Assembly: GCA_031254155.1 (NCBI GenBank)
Contig: JAIRVA010000090.1
Span: 1-21,108 of the forward strand
DNA from: Propionibacteriaceae bacterium
Lineage (GTDB): Bacteria > Actinomycetota > Actinomycetes > Propionibacteriales > Propionibacteriaceae
Length of the DNA: 21,108 nucleotides
Reading direction: 5' to 3'
Below are positions 1 to 6,403 of this stretch, one piece after another. A model generated the notes under the pieces. The model ran no database searches and was not told the origin of the DNA. It saw only the letters and a program-made list of their open reading frames with translations. The position numbers and the translations under genes were made by a program. The stretch's first letter is position 1, and each line of letters begins with the position of its first letter.

Positions 1-314
1 GGCTGTCGCTGGCCGTAGCACTCCTCCACTCGCCCAAGCTGCTCGTGCTGGACGAGCCGACCGTCGGTCTGGACCCCGTCCACCGCGTCCGGCTGTGGGC
101 GGGGTTCCGGGAACTGGCCGCAGCGGGCAGTACGCTCATCATCACCACCCACGTCATGGACGAGGCGGCCGGCTGTGACGACGTCGTTATGATCCACTGG
201 GGGCAGATCATCGCGCGGGGGGCGCCGGCGGATCTCGTCCGCCAGTCCGGACGGGCGACCCTGGAAGAAGCGTTCCTCGACTTCGAGGCGGCGGCGGAGG
301 CTCATCATGCGTAA
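1..314 (+). CDS. ABC-2 type exporter ATP-binding subunit, C-terminal part (5' end outside window)
   Basis: This is the C-terminal third of an ATP-binding cassette protein that powers a drug-, lipid- or polysaccharide-type exporter. The open frame runs in from the left edge, with its first full codon at base 3. It shows the Walker B segment LLVLDEPTVGLDP (D-loop included) and the switch histidine in TTHVMDEA, the form usual in DrrA/NodI/CcmA-like exporters. Walker A and the LSGGQ signature lie upstream of the window. The stop codon (312-314) overlaps the start of the permease gene by 8 bases, so the two are translationally coupled and should form one transporter. The substrate cannot be told. 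An internal ATG at 45 exists but lies inside the Walker B region and is not a real start. Confidence 0.93.
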   Translation, partial: LSLAVALLHSPKLLVLDEPTVGLDPVHRVRLWAGFRELAAAGSTLIITTHVMDEAAGCDDVVMIHWGQIIARGAPADLVRQSGRATLEEAFLDFEAAAEAHHA

Positions 315-1341
315 CACCCTGGCCCAGGCCAAGCGCGTCTGGCAGCAGTTCGGCCACGACCCGCGGACCGTGGCGATGTTCATTGTCGCCCCCGTTCTCA
401 TCCTGTGGCTGTTCTCGGCCATGCTCGGTACCACGCCCGGCGAGCCCAAACTCGCCGCCCAAGGACTCGCCGATCCGGTCGTGACCGCGCTCGACGCCGT
501 GGCGGAAGTCCAGGTCATGTCGTCCGCCGACGCCGAGGCGGCCTTGGCCAGCCGGGACATCGACGCCATCGTGACGTCGGACGGTACGACGCTGACGGTC
601 AAGGTGGAGGGGACGAACGCGTCCACCACCGGCCGGACCCTCGCGGCCATCCAGTCGGGGCTGAAAACCCTGGCGGCGGCGGGCCCGAACGCCGCCCCCA
701 CGTCGGTGGACGTCACGTACCTCCACGGCTCGGCCGCCTGGACCAGCTTCGACTACCTGGGACCGGTCTTCATCGGCATCTTCATCTTCGTCTTCGTCTT
801 CATCACGGCGGGCATGTCGTTCGTGACGGAGCGGACCGGCGGTACGATGGAGCGCCTCATGGTGACCCCGATCAAGTCGTGGCAGCTCGTGGCGGGGTAC
901 TGTCTGGGCTTCGGCGTCGTCACCGTCGTCCAGGCGGCGATCGTGCTCGCGTGCTCGATCTGGCTGATCGGCTTCCCCAACGAGGGCAACCTCGGTCTGG
1001 TCATCCTGACGACCTTCTCCATGGCCATGGTCTCCATGACCCTGGGGCTGTTGGTGTCCGGCCTCGCCCGGACCGCCTTCCAGGTGATCCAGCTGATGAT
1101 CCTCCTCGTCGTACCCCAGATCCTCCTGTCCGGCATCTTCGACCTGACCAACGCGCCGGCCTGGATGCGGGTCTTGAGCGTCTGCTTCCCGATCAGTCAC
1201 GGTGCCGACGCGCTGCGCTCAATCATGCTCCGCGGCGACGGCCTCGGTGCCGTGGGCGGTAACCTCGCCATCCTCTGGGGGTTCATCGTGGTCTTCTTCG
1301 CCCTGGCCACCCTGAGCTTCCGGACCCGGCGGACACGATAA
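307..1341 (+). CDS. ABC-2 type transporter permease
   Basis: This 344-residue membrane subunit of an ABC-2 family exporter partners with the ATPase just upstream. It has one N-terminal membrane helix (about residues 22-42, FIVAPVLILWLFSAML), then a large extracytoplasmic loop of about 110 residues, then five hydrophobic segments from about residue 150 to the end (for example FIGIFIFVFVFITAG). The motif TERTGGTMERLMVTPI follows the second helix and is typical of ABC2_membrane_3 / YhgE-like exporters. GGAGG at 295-299 precedes the ATG at 307, inside the 3' end of the ATPase gene. The gene ends 13 bases before the stop codon of the convergent hydrolase gene. The single ATPase plus single permease suggests a homodimeric permease with an ATPase dimer. 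The substrate is unknown. Confidence 0.92.
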   Translation: MRNTLAQAKRVWQQFGHDPRTVAMFIVAPVLILWLFSAMLGTTPGEPKLAAQGLADPVVTALDAVAEVQVMSSADAEAALASRDIDAIVTSDGTTLTVKVEGTNASTTGRTLAAIQSGLKTLAAAGPNAAPTSVDVTYLHGSAAWTSFDYLGPVFIGIFIFVFVFITAGMSFVTERTGGTMERLMVTPIKSWQLVAGYCLGFGVVTVVQAAIVLACSIWLIGFPNEGNLGLVILTTFSMAMVSMTLGLLVSGLARTAFQVIQLMILLVVPQILLSGIFDLTNAPAWMRVLSVCFPISHGADALRSIMLRGDGLGAVGGNLAILWGFIVVFFALATLSFRTRRTR

Positions 1342-1354
1342 AGCCCGCGGGCGC

Positions 1355-2596
1355 TCAGTACCAGTTGGTCGCCTCGGAATGGGCCCAGGCGCCGCAGGGG
1401 TTGCCGTACCGCCCGGAGATGTAGCGCAAGCCCCAGCGGATCTGGGTGACGGCGTTGGTCTGCCAGTCCGAACCGGCGGACGCCATCTTGGAGGCGGGCA
1501 AGGACTGGGGAATGCCGTAGGCGCCGGACGACGGGTTCTTGGCCGACCACCGCCAGCCGGACTCCCGGTTCCACAGCTTGACGAGGCAGGTGAACTGGGC
1601 GTCACCCCAGCCGTAGGTACCAATCATCCCGTACGCCGCCGCCTGGGCCTGGGAGGGACTGAGGCCCCCGCCTGACGGCGACCCGCCGCCCGAGGACGAG
1701 CCCGCCGCCTGAGCCTGGCGTGCCGCCTCGGCCTGACGGGCGAGCTCCGCCTGGCGGGCCAACTCGGCCTGACGGGCTTCCTCAGCTTTGCGGGCCGCCT
1801 CGATTTTGGCGTTGATGTCAGCCAGGGCCGCCTGGGCTTGTGACAATCGTACCTCGTCATTGCTGAGAGCGGTCACGGCAGCCTGCTGGGCGGCCTGCTC
1901 CCGCTCGAGCGCCGCCGTCACGGCGGCCTGGGCCGCCAGGGCGGTCACCTTCGCGGCGTCGGCGGCGGCAACCTGGTCATCGGCCGCCTGTCTGGCCTCG
2001 TCAGCCACCTGTTGCGCTTCGACACACGCCGCCTGCGCGGTCTCGAGTTCCCGCTTGACCGCCCGCAACGCGTCGAGATCGACCTGGTTCGTCGCCAGCA
2101 CGGTGTCGTTCCACTGGAGGCGGTTGGCGAGCGTCGCGGTCGAACTGGCCGAGAAAAGGACGGCCACGTTGATGAGGGGCAGGCTGTCCTGCACGATGGA
2201 CCGCGCGTAGGCATTGATCGCGTCCCGCTGGTCGTCGATGGCCTGCTGCGCGTCCGCCACCCGCTGCTGGGCGGCCGCGAGAGCCTGGTCAGCCCGGTAC
2301 AGGTCGGCCGCCTTCTCCGCCAGCACGTCCTGCGCGTCGTTCCACGCCTGCGTCGCCTGGTCAAGCGTGGCTTGGGCCGCCGTCAGATCGGTCTGGGCCG
2401 ACTGCACCCGGGCGTCCGCCGCGCGGACCGCCGCCGTCGACGTATTGACATCGGTCTGGGCCTGGTTGACCGCTCCCTGCGCCTGTTGTTTTTGACCGGT
2501 CAGGTCATCGGCCTGGGCCGAGGCCGTGACAAGGGAGTACGCGAAAGTGGCGGCGCACAGTACGGCGGCCAGCCGTCGTACCAACGAACGGGCCAT
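1355..2596 (-). CDS. Secreted coiled-coil peptidoglycan hydrolase (lytic transglycosylase-like C-terminal domain)
   Basis: This 413-residue exported wall enzyme starts with a signal peptide (MARSLVRRLAAVLCAATFAYSLVTASAQA, cut as two stretches of basic then hydrophobic residues; likely cleavage after A29). Residues about 30-290 form an Ala/Gln/Glu-rich coiled coil of the kind seen in CwlO/RipA-type hydrolases, ending in tandem ELARQA-like repeats. A Ser/Gly/Pro hinge (about 296-315) leads to a lysozyme-fold domain (about 320-413). E345 in WNRESGW is the expected catalytic acid, C337 and C401 probably form a disulfide, and the protein ends in ATNWY, as in many actinobacterial lytic transglycosylase/aggregation-promoting-factor proteins. 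AAAGGA lies ahead of the ATG. By family it should cleave peptidoglycan glycan strands in growth or division. The upstream region is unusually rich in hairpins. Confidence 0.88.
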   Translation of the reverse strand: MARSLVRRLAAVLCAATFAYSLVTASAQADDLTGQKQQAQGAVNQAQTDVNTSTAAVRAADARVQSAQTDLTAAQATLDQATQAWNDAQDVLAEKAADLYRADQALAAAQQRVADAQQAIDDQRDAINAYARSIVQDSLPLINVAVLFSASSTATLANRLQWNDTVLATNQVDLDALRAVKRELETAQAACVEAQQVADEARQAADDQVAAADAAKVTALAAQAAVTAALEREQAAQQAAVTALSNDEVRLSQAQAALADINAKIEAARKAEEARQAELARQAELARQAEAARQAQAAGSSSGGGSPSGGGLSPSQAQAAAYGMIGTYGWGDAQFTCLVKLWNRESGWRWSAKNPSSGAYGIPQSLPASKMASAGSDWQTNAVTQIRWGLRYISGRYGNPCGAWAHSEATNWY

Positions 2597-2779
2597 ACGC
2601 CGTCCTTTCCCTCAGAACCAACGTGCTATCCGCCGATGCACGTGCCACCGACGATAGTCGTGGCCCCCGCCCGCGTACAGAAATCCGTCTTTCCGTCCGG
2701 ACCCCCGCGCGGAAAGACTCAAGCGGGGGTGGAGAGTCCCCAGCCGGGGAGAGGGCCAGGTACGACTACACTGGAGCGC
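2597..2779. promoter_or_regulatory. Divergent intergenic region with stacked inverted repeats
   Basis: This region separates the hydrolase (-) from the M13 peptidase (+). Four inverted repeats are readable: ACGTGC/GCACGT at 2621-2626 and 2638-2643, extended inward by ATC/GAT across a one-base bulge; GCCAC-GAC/GTC-GTGGC at 2644-2664 with loop GATA; GTCTTTCCG/CGGAAAGAC at 2687-2695 and 2710-2718; and TCCCC/GGGGA at 2737-2750. ACCCCCGC at 2701-2708 sits in the loop of the third hairpin and is perfectly complementary to GCGGGGGT at 2723-2730, so the two structures interlock (pseudoknot or alternatives). A -10-like TACACT at 2767-2772 would start the M13 transcript after the repeats, so any RNA structure more likely belongs to the hydrolase leader. 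It does not match a riboswitch class I recognise. Confidence 0.5.
2767..2772 (+). promoter_or_regulatory. -10 element TACACT, leaderless start of the M13 peptidase gene
   Basis: TACACT matches TANNNT and ends 7 bases before the ATG at 2780, which places transcription initiation at or next to the start codon. No good -35 is seen. The only Shine-Dalgarno-like bases (GGAG, 2773-2776) are 3 bases from the ATG, too close for normal use. A leaderless mRNA is the simplest reading. Confidence 0.5.
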
Positions 2780-4747
2780 ATGACGATCCCCGCTGTGGAC
2801 TTTTCCCGCTTCGACCCCGCCGTCCGCCCGGCCGACGACCTGTACCGCCTCGTGAACGGCCATTGGCTGGCCACGGTGACCATCCCGGATGACAAGCCCG
2901 CCGTGGGCGCCTTCGAGGAGTTGCACGACCAGTCCGAACTGGCCATCCACGCCATCTGCGAGTCGCTCGCCGCCCGGGAGAACCTGGATCCGACAAGCGA
3001 AGACGGTCAGCTCGCCGCCCTGTACCGCTCCTTCATGGACGAGGCCCGTATCGAGGCCGCCGGGGCCGCCCCGCTCGCCCCCCTGCTGGCGCGGATCGAC
3101 GCGATCGGGTGCGTCGACGACCTGCGGGCCTGGTTCGGCTGGGCCCTGGGCGCCGGGTTCAGTACGTTGATCGGCTCCGAGGTCGAGTCCGACCCGGGCG
3201 ACCCCACGCGGTACCTCTTCTTCGTCGCCCAGGACGGTCTCGGCCTGCCCGACGAGTCGTACTACCGCGAGCCGCAACACGAGACGGTCCGCGGTCAGTA
3301 CCGCGAACACCTCGCCCGGACCCTCGCCCTCGCCGCCGGCCGGACCGAGCCGGACGCCGACGACACCGCCCAGGCCGCGGCGGTCTGGGAACTGGAGTGC
3401 GCCATCGCGGCGACCCACTGGGACATCGTCAGGACGCGGGACATGGTGGAGATGTACAACCTCCAAACCCTGGGTGAACTCGACGCCGGGGCCCCCGGCC
3501 TCGGGTGGCGGGCGATCCTCGCGGCCGCCGGTTTCGCGGGCAAGTTCACCGAGGTCGTCAACTGCCAGCCGTCCTTCTTCACCGACGTGGCGGCGCTGCT
3601 GACCCCGGAGCGGCTGGGCGCCTGGCGGGCCTGGGCACGGTACCACCTGGTCACCGACCTCTCCCCGTACCTCTCCCAAGCCTTCGTGGACCGCCGGTTC
3701 GCGTTCTACGGCACGGTCCTGACGGGCCAGAAGACCCTCAAACCGCGCTGGAAGCGGGCGGTCGGCTTCACCGAGGACGCCATGGGCGAGGCGCTGGGGA
3801 AGGTGTACGTCAAGGAGCATTACCCACCCGAAGCGGCCCGCCGCATGGCCCAACTCATCGACAACCTCCTGGCCGCGTACCGTGAGTCCATCATGGCGCT
3901 CACCTGGATGGGCGAGGCGACCAAGGCCGAGGCGCTCAAGAAGCTCGACCACTTCCGGCCCAAGATCGGCCATCCGGCGACGTGGCGCGACTATTCGGCG
4001 CTCATCGTCGGCGACGACCTCGTGGCCAACGTGCTGGCCGAGGGCGAGTTCGCGACCGCGTACGAGATCGGCAAACTCGACGGGCCGATCAACCCGGATG
4101 AGTGGTTGATGTACCCGCAAACCGTCAACGCCTATTACCATCCCCTGCGCAACGAGATCGTCTTCCCGGCGGCCATCCTGCAACCGCCGTTCTTCAACGT
4201 CGACGCCGACGACGCGGTCAACTACGGCGGGATCGGTGCGGTCATCGGCCACGAGATCGGGCACGGCTTCGACGACCAGGGCTCGACCTGCGACGGCGAC
4301 GGGCGGCTGCGCGACTGGTGGACCCCCGAGGACCGCGCGGCGTTCGAGCGGGCGACGGCGGCCCTCATCGCGCAGTACGACGCGCTGGAACCGGAGCAGA
4401 CGCCCGGGGTCCACGTCAACGGCGCGCTCACCATCGGGGAGAACATCGGCGACCTCGGCGGGCTGAACATCGCCATCAAGGCGTGGCGGCTGGCCGGCGG
4501 TGACCCGGCCGACCCGGTCGACGGCTACACGGGCCTGCAACGGCTATTCCTCTCCTGGGCGGCGTCGTGGAGTTCCCTGTCGCGGGCGGAACTGGTCGCC
4601 ACCCGGCTCGCGACCGACCCCCACTCGCCCCCGGAGTTCCGCTGCAACCAGACCATCCGCAACATCGACGAGTTCTACGAGGCGTTTGACGTTGTGGAAG
4701 GCGATAAACTGTGGCTCGCCCCCGCGGAGAGAGTCACCATCTGGTGA
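2780..4747 (+). CDS. M13 family (PepO/neprilysin-like) zinc endopeptidase
   Basis: This 655-residue soluble metallopeptidase of family M13 degrades oligopeptides. The start at 2780 (MTIPAVDFSRFDPAVRP) gives the usual N-terminus of short bacterial PepO enzymes; the open frame continues much further upstream but is noncoding there. No signal peptide or membrane helix is present, so it is probably cytoplasmic. The active site is complete: HEIGH at residues 491-495 (zinc ligands H491 and H495, catalytic E492), ENIGDLGG from 554 (third ligand E554, supporting D558), and the substrate-binding NAYY at 450-453. The C-terminus ends ...VTIW, as usual for the family. It is divergent from the hydrolase gene and followed after 73 bp by a toxin-antitoxin module. 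Upstream TACACT suggests a leaderless transcript. Peptide nutrition or turnover is the likely role. Confidence 0.95.
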   Translation: MTIPAVDFSRFDPAVRPADDLYRLVNGHWLATVTIPDDKPAVGAFEELHDQSELAIHAICESLAARENLDPTSEDGQLAALYRSFMDEARIEAAGAAPLAPLLARIDAIGCVDDLRAWFGWALGAGFSTLIGSEVESDPGDPTRYLFFVAQDGLGLPDESYYREPQHETVRGQYREHLARTLALAAGRTEPDADDTAQAAAVWELECAIAATHWDIVRTRDMVEMYNLQTLGELDAGAPGLGWRAILAAAGFAGKFTEVVNCQPSFFTDVAALLTPERLGAWRAWARYHLVTDLSPYLSQAFVDRRFAFYGTVLTGQKTLKPRWKRAVGFTEDAMGEALGKVYVKEHYPPEAARRMAQLIDNLLAAYRESIMALTWMGEATKAEALKKLDHFRPKIGHPATWRDYSALIVGDDLVANVLAEGEFATAYEIGKLDGPINPDEWLMYPQTVNAYYHPLRNEIVFPAAILQPPFFNVDADDAVNYGGIGAVIGHEIGHGFDDQGSTCDGDGRLRDWWTPEDRAAFERATAALIAQYDALEPEQTPGVHVNGALTIGENIGDLGGLNIAIKAWRLAGGDPADPVDGYTGLQRLFLSWAASWSSLSRAELVATRLATDPHSPPEFRCNQTIRNIDEFYEAFDVVEGDKLWLAPAERVTIW

Positions 4748-4779
4748 CGGGGACGGTCCACTACCTCTCCCGACCATCT

Positions 4780-4810
4780 AATATGATCATATTGACCAAT
4801 ACGATCATAC
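4780..4810 (+). promoter_or_regulatory. Operator/promoter of the Phd-PIN toxin-antitoxin module
   Basis: A perfect 14-bp palindrome, AATATGATCATATT, lies at 4780-4793. A second, imperfect copy (ATACGATCATAC, 4799-4810) follows with its GATC core exactly 18 bp downstream, close to two helical turns. TATGAT (4782-4787) inside the first copy is a plausible -10. Paired palindromes over the promoter are the usual binding site for Phd/YefM antitoxins that repress their own operon. The A+T-rich stretch stands out from its surroundings. The regulatory role is inferred. Confidence 0.65.
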
Positions 4811-4820
4811 GGAGGAGCCG

Positions 4821-5093
4821 ATGATTGCCGAAGTGAATGCGGTGACCTTCCGACAACGGTTGGGCGAGATGCTGGCGCACGTCCAGTACGGCGGCGATAC
4901 GATCATTGTCACACGTGATGGTGACCGTGTCGCAGCGCTGATTGACTCTGCCTTGTTCGACCAGATTCGCGCGCTACGAAGCCGATTTGATGAGCTATGC
5001 GGAGTCGTGGCCGCCGGATACGCCGGCACTCCCGAAACGGAGGGGCTGGCCGAGATCGACGCTGTCGCCGACGCCGTTCGGCACGGTCGCTAA
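4821..5093 (+). CDS. Phd/YefM-type antitoxin
   Basis: This 90-residue antitoxin should neutralise the PIN toxin encoded immediately downstream and repress the shared promoter. The N-terminal half (NAVTFRQRLGEMLAHVQYGGDTIIVTRDGDRVAALID) has the Phd/YefM pattern: a helix that positions the DNA-binding dimer, then a beta segment where 'TRDGDRVAALI' replaces the classic 'ThnGkpvAVLv'. The C-terminal part (about 50-90) is probably the flexible toxin-binding tail. GGAGGAG at 4811-4817 marks the ATG at 4821. The stop codon overlaps the toxin start by one base (TAATG), so the pair is translationally coupled with the antitoxin first, as expected for stoichiometric control. Palindromes at 4780-4810 are its probable operator. 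The family call rests on pattern and position. Confidence 0.85.
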   Translation: MIAEVNAVTFRQRLGEMLAHVQYGGDTIIVTRDGDRVAALIDSALFDQIRALRSRFDELCGVVAAGYAGTPETEGLAEIDAVADAVRHGR

Positions 5094-5506
5094 TGCCACT
5101 CATCACCGTCGTCTTGGACACAAATGTGCTCGTGTCGGGGATCGCGTACCCAGCGAGCACTCCGGGCACGGTTGTGGGCGCCTGGCGCGCCGGTCGCCTC
5201 GAGTTGGTGACATCTCACTACGTCCTTGATGAGGTCGCCCGCGTGCTACCCCGCCTGCGACACGCCAGCGTGAACGAAGCCATGGCCAAAGACCTGGCGA
5301 GCAGCTTCCTCTTCTTGGCCCGCGTCGTCGTGCCGGCCGACGTCAACGAACCGGACCTCCGGGATCCAGCGGACGCACCGGTGCTCGGGACGCTGGTAGC
5401 TAGCGGGGCCGATTGGCTCATCACCGGAGATCACGACCTCCTGGCTCTGGCCGGGCGCTACCCGATCCTCACCCCGGCCGCGTTCTGGGAGCGATTCGGC
5501 GGCTGA
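5093..5506 (+). CDS. PIN-domain toxin (ribonuclease), COG1569-like
   Basis: This 137-residue PIN-fold nuclease is the toxin of a Phd-PIN pair. By family it is a Mg2+-dependent RNase held inactive by its antitoxin. The start is the ATG at 5093 (MPLITVVLDTNVLVSG), which overlaps the antitoxin stop; a longer upstream extension in the same frame would run inside the antitoxin gene and is not used. The acidic PIN residues are present: D9 in VLDTN, E47 in LDEVARVL, D91 and D94 in RDPADAPVL, and D113 in ITGDHDLL. The wording 'VLDTNVLVSG...DEVARVL...DPxDxPVL' and the 'LITGDHDLL' ending fit the 'toxin component, PIN family' (COG1569) better than VapC. No separate ribosome binding site is needed given the TAATG coupling. 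Confidence 0.88.
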   Translation: MPLITVVLDTNVLVSGIAYPASTPGTVVGAWRAGRLELVTSHYVLDEVARVLPRLRHASVNEAMAKDLASSFLFLARVVVPADVNEPDLRDPADAPVLGTLVASGADWLITGDHDLLALAGRYPILTPAAFWERFGG

Positions 5507-5693
5507 GACCCGACGGGCGTGAAGCTGCGGCATCTTGCCGCCAGATGACGCCCTATCTGCCGGACGACCAGGCGGCGACAACGGTCCCACGCCGTCCCTC
5601 GGCCCCCGCGGTGGTCGAGGTGACCGCGAAAGCATGAAAACGCGCCCAAATCCGGCCAATCCGGTACCGCAACTACACAAACGAAGCGGAAGG
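5507..5693. other. Intergenic region between two convergent toxin-antitoxin modules
   Basis: No gene is supported here. A perfect hairpin GCGGCA-TCT-TGCCGC at 5527-5541 lies 20 bases after the PIN toxin stop and could end its transcript, although no T-run follows. A second inverted repeat, CGCGGT/ACCGCG, spans 5607-5628 with a 10-base loop. The repeated AATCCGG/ATCCGG around 5649-5663 lies just downstream of the hicB stop. The two toxin modules converge here; short open frames across it look like chance. Confidence 0.4.
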
Positions 5694-6071
5694 CTAGGCG
5701 GCAAGTTGGGACACCCGCGCGGGTGTCACATTGAGGATTGTCGCAACGTCACGAACGGTGAGCCCCTGGTCACGCAATGTGGCCACAATTGCACGGCTCG
5801 CGCGGGCCGTCTCGGCCTCGGCTTCGGCGAGCCTCACCTTCGCGGCCTTCACCTGAGCAACCCGCCGCTGCTCGGCGGTGGGCAACTGCGGTACCACTGT
5901 CACAGTGAAGTCGCTCTCGGGTTGATCGAGAAGCAGAGACGCGGCGTCTTTGACCATGTCCGCTACCTGGTCGAGTCGACGCGCCTGAGTGAAAAGACCT
6001 TCCACCTCCGGTACAGCGACAGCCCACCAACCGTCGCAGCGGTGACTAAGTGCAGTGAGTTCCATGCTCAT
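5694..6071 (-). CDS. hicB: HicB-like antitoxin with C-terminal helix-turn-helix
   Basis: This 125-residue protein is the antitoxin of a HicAB module. Residues about 5-65 form the partially degraded RNase-H-like HicB fold (CDGWWAVAVPEVEGLFTQARRLDQVADMVKDAASLLL), which has lost nuclease function and binds HicA. A charged Ala/Arg/Glu helix (about 70-90) links to a C-terminal helix-turn-helix, GLTVRDVATILNVTPARVSQL, of the sigma-region-4/XRE kind, which should bind the operon promoter. The gene overlaps hicA by four bases (ATGA), so translation is coupled, with the toxin gene first, as is common for hicAB. The first ATG at 6071 and a second two codons later are both possible starts. The helix-turn-helix arrangement differs from the ribbon-helix-helix HicB of E. 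coli. Confidence 0.82.
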   Translation of the reverse strand: MSMELTALSHRCDGWWAVAVPEVEGLFTQARRLDQVADMVKDAASLLLDQPESDFTVTVVPQLPTAEQRRVAQVKAAKVRLAEAEAETARASRAIVATLRDQGLTVRDVATILNVTPARVSQLAA

Positions 6072-6259
6072 CCGGCCTTTCGTACTTGTCGCAAGATGGC
6101 TTGCGCAGTGTCTTCGTTGCTCTCGGTGTGTCGCGGGACAGCGGTCACGATCCGACCGATGGCGACCTTTGTGTGGCTGTCACCTTCTGTCCACGTTGGA
6201 GGGAGGCCCTTGTCCTTCGCAATCTGGTTGATTCGCGTGATGAGCTCTCTCCGCTTCAT
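6068..6259 (-). CDS. hicA: HicA-like mRNA interferase toxin
   Basis: This 63-residue protein has the HicA dsRBD-like architecture and should cleave mRNA independently of ribosome position until bound by HicB. It begins MKRRELITRINQIAKDKG, the amphipathic first helix, and carries GDSHTKVAIG, where H29 sits at the catalytic histidine position of the family's 'GSHxxf' loop. The rest (RIVTAVPRHTESNEDTAQAILRQVRKAG) matches the 'vPrH...l..gtl..IlkqaGl' ending of HicA, with RHTESNEDTAQAIL in the usual place. A TATACT box six bases before the ATG and the lack of a ribosome binding site suggest a leaderless message. The module lies back-to-back with the sugar operon promoter. Confidence 0.85.
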   Translation of the reverse strand: MKRRELITRINQIAKDKGLPPTWTEGDSHTKVAIGRIVTAVPRHTESNEDTAQAILRQVRKAG

Positions 6260-6265
6260 CTCGCT

Positions 6266-6283
6266 AGTATATCCCCATACACT
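6266..6283 (-). promoter_or_regulatory. hicA promoter -10 embedded in an imperfect palindrome
   Basis: Read on the minus strand, AGTGTAT-GGGG-ATATACT is an inverted repeat with one mismatch per seven-base arm. Its last six bases, TATACT, form a strong -10 ending six bases before the hicA ATG. TTCACG at 6287-6292 (minus) is a possible -35 with a short 15-bp spacer. A palindrome covering the -10 is a likely HicB operator. Promoter and operator roles are inferred. Confidence 0.55.
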
Positions 6284-6346
6284 TACCGTGAAGAGTGGCA
6301 GACTCCCCCGCCTCCAGAGAACTGCATCACAATTTCATAACGATAC

Positions 6347-6375
6347 TTGACAGAGTTGCGTCGGTCGCATAGGCT
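6347..6375 (+). promoter_or_regulatory. Promoter of the sugar ABC transporter operon
   Basis: TTGACA (6347-6352), a consensus -35, is followed after exactly 17 bp by TAGGCT (6370-6375), which fits the actinobacterial TANNNT -10. Transcription should begin near 6382, inside the operator at 6378-6391 and about 22 bases ahead of the mutarotase GTG. It is the strongest promoter I can read in the window. Confidence 0.75.
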
Positions 6376-6377
6376 CA

Positions 6378-6391
6378 TGAAATCGATTTCA
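6378..6391 (+). promoter_or_regulatory. LacI-family operator, perfect 14-bp palindrome
   Basis: TGAAATCGATTTCA is perfectly self-complementary and fits the general LacI/CcpA-family consensus TGNAANCGNTTNCA at every fixed base, with the usual central CG. It covers the predicted transcription start, where a bound repressor blocks initiation. The LacI-family protein encoded at 10550-11548, just after this operon, is the obvious ligand. A global LacI-type regulator is an alternative. Confidence 0.8.
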
Positions 6392-6403
6392 AAGGAGGCA
6401 AAG

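Noticed and set aside
1343..1352. GCCCGCGGGC between the convergent permease and hydrolase genes as a bidirectional terminator
   Set aside because: A 10-base self-complementary word cannot form a stable hairpin with an adequate loop, and no T-run flanks it.
2012..2779. Longer start for the M13 peptidase (256 extra codons upstream)
   Set aside because: The extension runs antisense through the hydrolase gene and its leader, and is Arg-rich without signal peptide; the 2780 start matches family N-termini.
2597..2779. c-di-AMP (ydaO), cobalamin or TPP riboswitch
   Set aside because: The conserved sequence blocks of these classes are not found in either orientation; only the generic presence of stems is supported.
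2612..4540. 642-codon minus-strand open frame opposite the M13 peptidase gene
   Set aside because: Shadow frame of a GC-rich gene; the plus strand carries HEIGH, NAYY and ENIGD in register.
5535..6350. 271-codon plus-strand open frame across the HicAB region
   Set aside because: It runs antisense through both hic genes and shows no domain. The minus-strand pair has coupled ATGA overlap and family motifs.
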